A stretch of DNA of 64,000 nucleotides from Albimonas sp963977235 (GTDB taxonomy: Bacteria; Pseudomonadota; Alphaproteobacteria; Rhodobacterales; Rhodobacteraceae). Numbering within the stretch: position 1 is the first letter of the stretch; each line of letters starts with the position of its first letter. Shown piece by piece: positions 63,127-64,000 of this stretch. The stretch covers positions 1-64,000 of the forward strand of contig NZ_CAXBOD010000002.1 in assembly GCF_963977235.1 (NCBI RefSeq). Direction: 5' to 3'. Made by a program: the position numbers and the translations under genes. The notes beneath the pieces were generated by a model, which was not told the DNA's origin, did no database searches, and saw only the letters and a list, made by a program, of their open reading frames with translations.

Positions 63127-63154
63127 GTGTGAAATCCAGGCCCTCACTTCATAC
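63127..63154. promoter_or_regulatory. NikR-type operator (GTGTGA-N16-TCATAC)
   Basis: The half-sites GTGTGA (63127-63132) and TCATAC (63149-63154) are exactly 16 bases apart, the spacing of the E. coli NikR operator GTATGA-N16-TCATAC, with one base different in the left half. It lies 15 bases upstream of the binding-protein start and between it and the divergent regulator gene. Confidence 0.8.
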
Positions 63155-63241
63155 TCGCGTCGCGCCCCATGTAAACCGGCCGCCTCGCTTGCGCCTGCGG
63201 CGTGGGGAAGCGATGCTCGGCGCGGTTGAAGAGAGGGCGCC

Positions 63242-63709
63242 ATGCAGCGGATCACCATCGCCATCGAGGACGACCTGCTCGACGAGCTCGACCGCCACAT
63301 GCAGCGGTCAGGCGCCACCAACCGCTCCGAGGCGGTGCGCGACCTGCTGCGCCGGGCGCTGCGGCGCGACACGGCCCGGGGGGCGGACTGCATCGGAATG
63401 GTCAGCTACACGCTGGATCTCTCGATGCGCGACCTCGGGCGCCGGGTGCCGCAGGCCCGCCACTCGCGTCACGACCTGGCGATCGCGGCGCTGTCGGTGC
63501 CGCTGGACCATTCGGCGGCGGTGGAGGTGACGGTGATGCGCGGCAAGGTCGGCGACGTCGAGGACTACGCCCACGGCCTCTTCGCCGAGCGCGGCGTGCG
63601 CCATGGCCAGCTGTCGCTTGTCCCGGTCGAGGACGTTGAGGAGACGCACCCGCACGGCAGCGGCGAAGCGCAGCCGCACAGTCACCTGACGCTCAAGGAC
63701 GGGTTCTGA
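63242..63709 (+). CDS. NikR-like ribbon-helix-helix regulator with an altered metal site
   Basis: 155 residues. The RHH domain (1-45: MQRITIAIEDDLLDELD, NRSEAVRDLLRRAL) is followed by an ACT-like domain aligned with NikR. In E. coli NikR the nickel ligands are His76, His87, His89 and Cys95. Here the equivalents are His74, Ser85, Pro87 and Ala93 (LSVPLDHSAAVEV), so three of four are lost. The tail is His-rich (HPHGSGEAQPHSH). DNA-contact residues Arg3 and Thr5 are kept while Thr7 becomes Ala. It is divergent from the five-gene importer and beside a near-consensus NikR box, so it probably controls that operon but senses nickel differently or senses something else. Confidence 0.85.
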   Translation: MQRITIAIEDDLLDELDRHMQRSGATNRSEAVRDLLRRALRRDTARGADCIGMVSYTLDLSMRDLGRRVPQARHSRHDLAIAALSVPLDHSAAVEVTVMRGKVGDVEDYAHGLFAERGVRHGQLSLVPVEDVEETHPHGSGEAQPHSHLTLKDGF

Positions 63710-63745
63710 GCCGAGGGGCTAAAGGACGGGTTCTGACCCGAGGGG
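63695..63745 (+). repeat. 24-bp direct duplication across the NikR-like stop codon
   Basis: The segment 63695-63718 is repeated at 63722-63745 with one mismatch, offset 27 bases. The first copy encodes the last four codons and stop of the regulator gene. Confidence 0.85.
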
Positions 63746-64000
63746 AAGCGGCGGTCGCTCGCTCGAGAGCCGCTGAGTGCGGCGATCCTTGTCAGGCGAT
63801 CGAACGAAGGCGGGCGTCCGTCGGTTCTTCGGACCCTCGAGCATTGCCGGAACGCCGGCTGGCGCCGATCGCCATGGGACTATGCGCCAAGGGCCAGTCC
63901 GGCCGAGAATGGCGTCATGGGGCTTCGCGACCGCCAGTTCCGTGAGATCCGAAAACGCGACCAGAAGAACAGCCGTCTGGCTGTTTTCGAGCCGTAAGCA
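63746..64000. other. Right-edge region without a supported gene
   Basis: 255 bases with lower GC than the rest. A hairpin AACAGCC-GTCT-GGCTGTT (63968-63985) is followed by TT and resembles an intrinsic terminator on the plus strand. A 26-codon frame ending at 63996 overlaps it and is not supported. Confidence 0.4.

Noticed and set aside
63919..63996. 26-codon frame at the right edge
   Set aside because: Too short, no ribosome site, and overlapped by a terminator-like hairpin.

Overview
The window is a very GC-rich (roughly 70% or more by eye) chromosomal stretch from what looks like an alphaproteobacterium of the Rhodobacterales type. The grounds are the strong G/C third-position bias, the abundance of TRAP and ABC transporters, a CbiZ/B12-salvage operon, a DUF6522-like protein and the CoA-ester gene set. 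No rRNA, tRNA, CRISPR array, phage module or intact insertion sequence was seen. The genes form compact operons, many with 1-7 base start/stop overlaps.

Left part (1-10.7 kb): a LacI-type regulator with a perfect 16-bp operator, translationally coupled to a polyamine-type ABC binding protein. Then come a GlfT2-like glycosyltransferase divergent from two sulfotransferase-like genes (probably surface-polysaccharide synthesis), a small membrane protein, a D-erythronate dehydrogenase-like SDR, an NCS2 purine/pyrimidine permease and a quinol-monooxygenase-like protein.

CoA-ester island (10.8-30.5 kb). On the plus strand are an acyl-CoA ligase, a complete TRAP transporter, a second acyl-CoA ligase, a TetR regulator, a free biotin domain, a carboxyltransferase, an alpha-methylacyl-CoA racemase-like protein and a single-chain 1095-residue BC-BCCP-CT carboxylase. 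Convergent on the minus strand are two acyl-CoA dehydrogenases, a class III CoA-transferase and an IclR regulator. Together they read as uptake, CoA activation, racemisation, dehydrogenation and biotin-dependent carboxylation of an unidentified, possibly methyl-branched, carboxylic acid. A creatinase gene lies just upstream of the minus-strand operon.

Middle (30.6-48.5 kb): a MarR regulator divergent from an HPP/CBS membrane protein, two small genes, and a 3322-residue autotransporter with 30 glycine-rich QSIGGGGG-type motifs. These are followed by an acetolactate synthase-like enzyme, a glutathione S-transferase coupled to an MhqO/MhqD-like dioxygenase-hydrolase fusion, and a YchJ-family protein.

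Right part (48.6-64 kb): a class IV aminotransferase overlapping a sulfotransferase-like gene, a 1-kb gene-poor gap, and a cobalamin-riboswitch-led B12 uptake operon (btuB-btuF-btuC-btuD-cbiZ plus one uncharacterised gene). Last is a five-gene nickel/peptide-type ABC importer divergent from a NikR-like regulator. That regulator keeps the NikR DNA-binding fold and a near-consensus NikR box but has lost three of the four residues that bind nickel in E. coli NikR. This is the most unusual regulatory system in the window.
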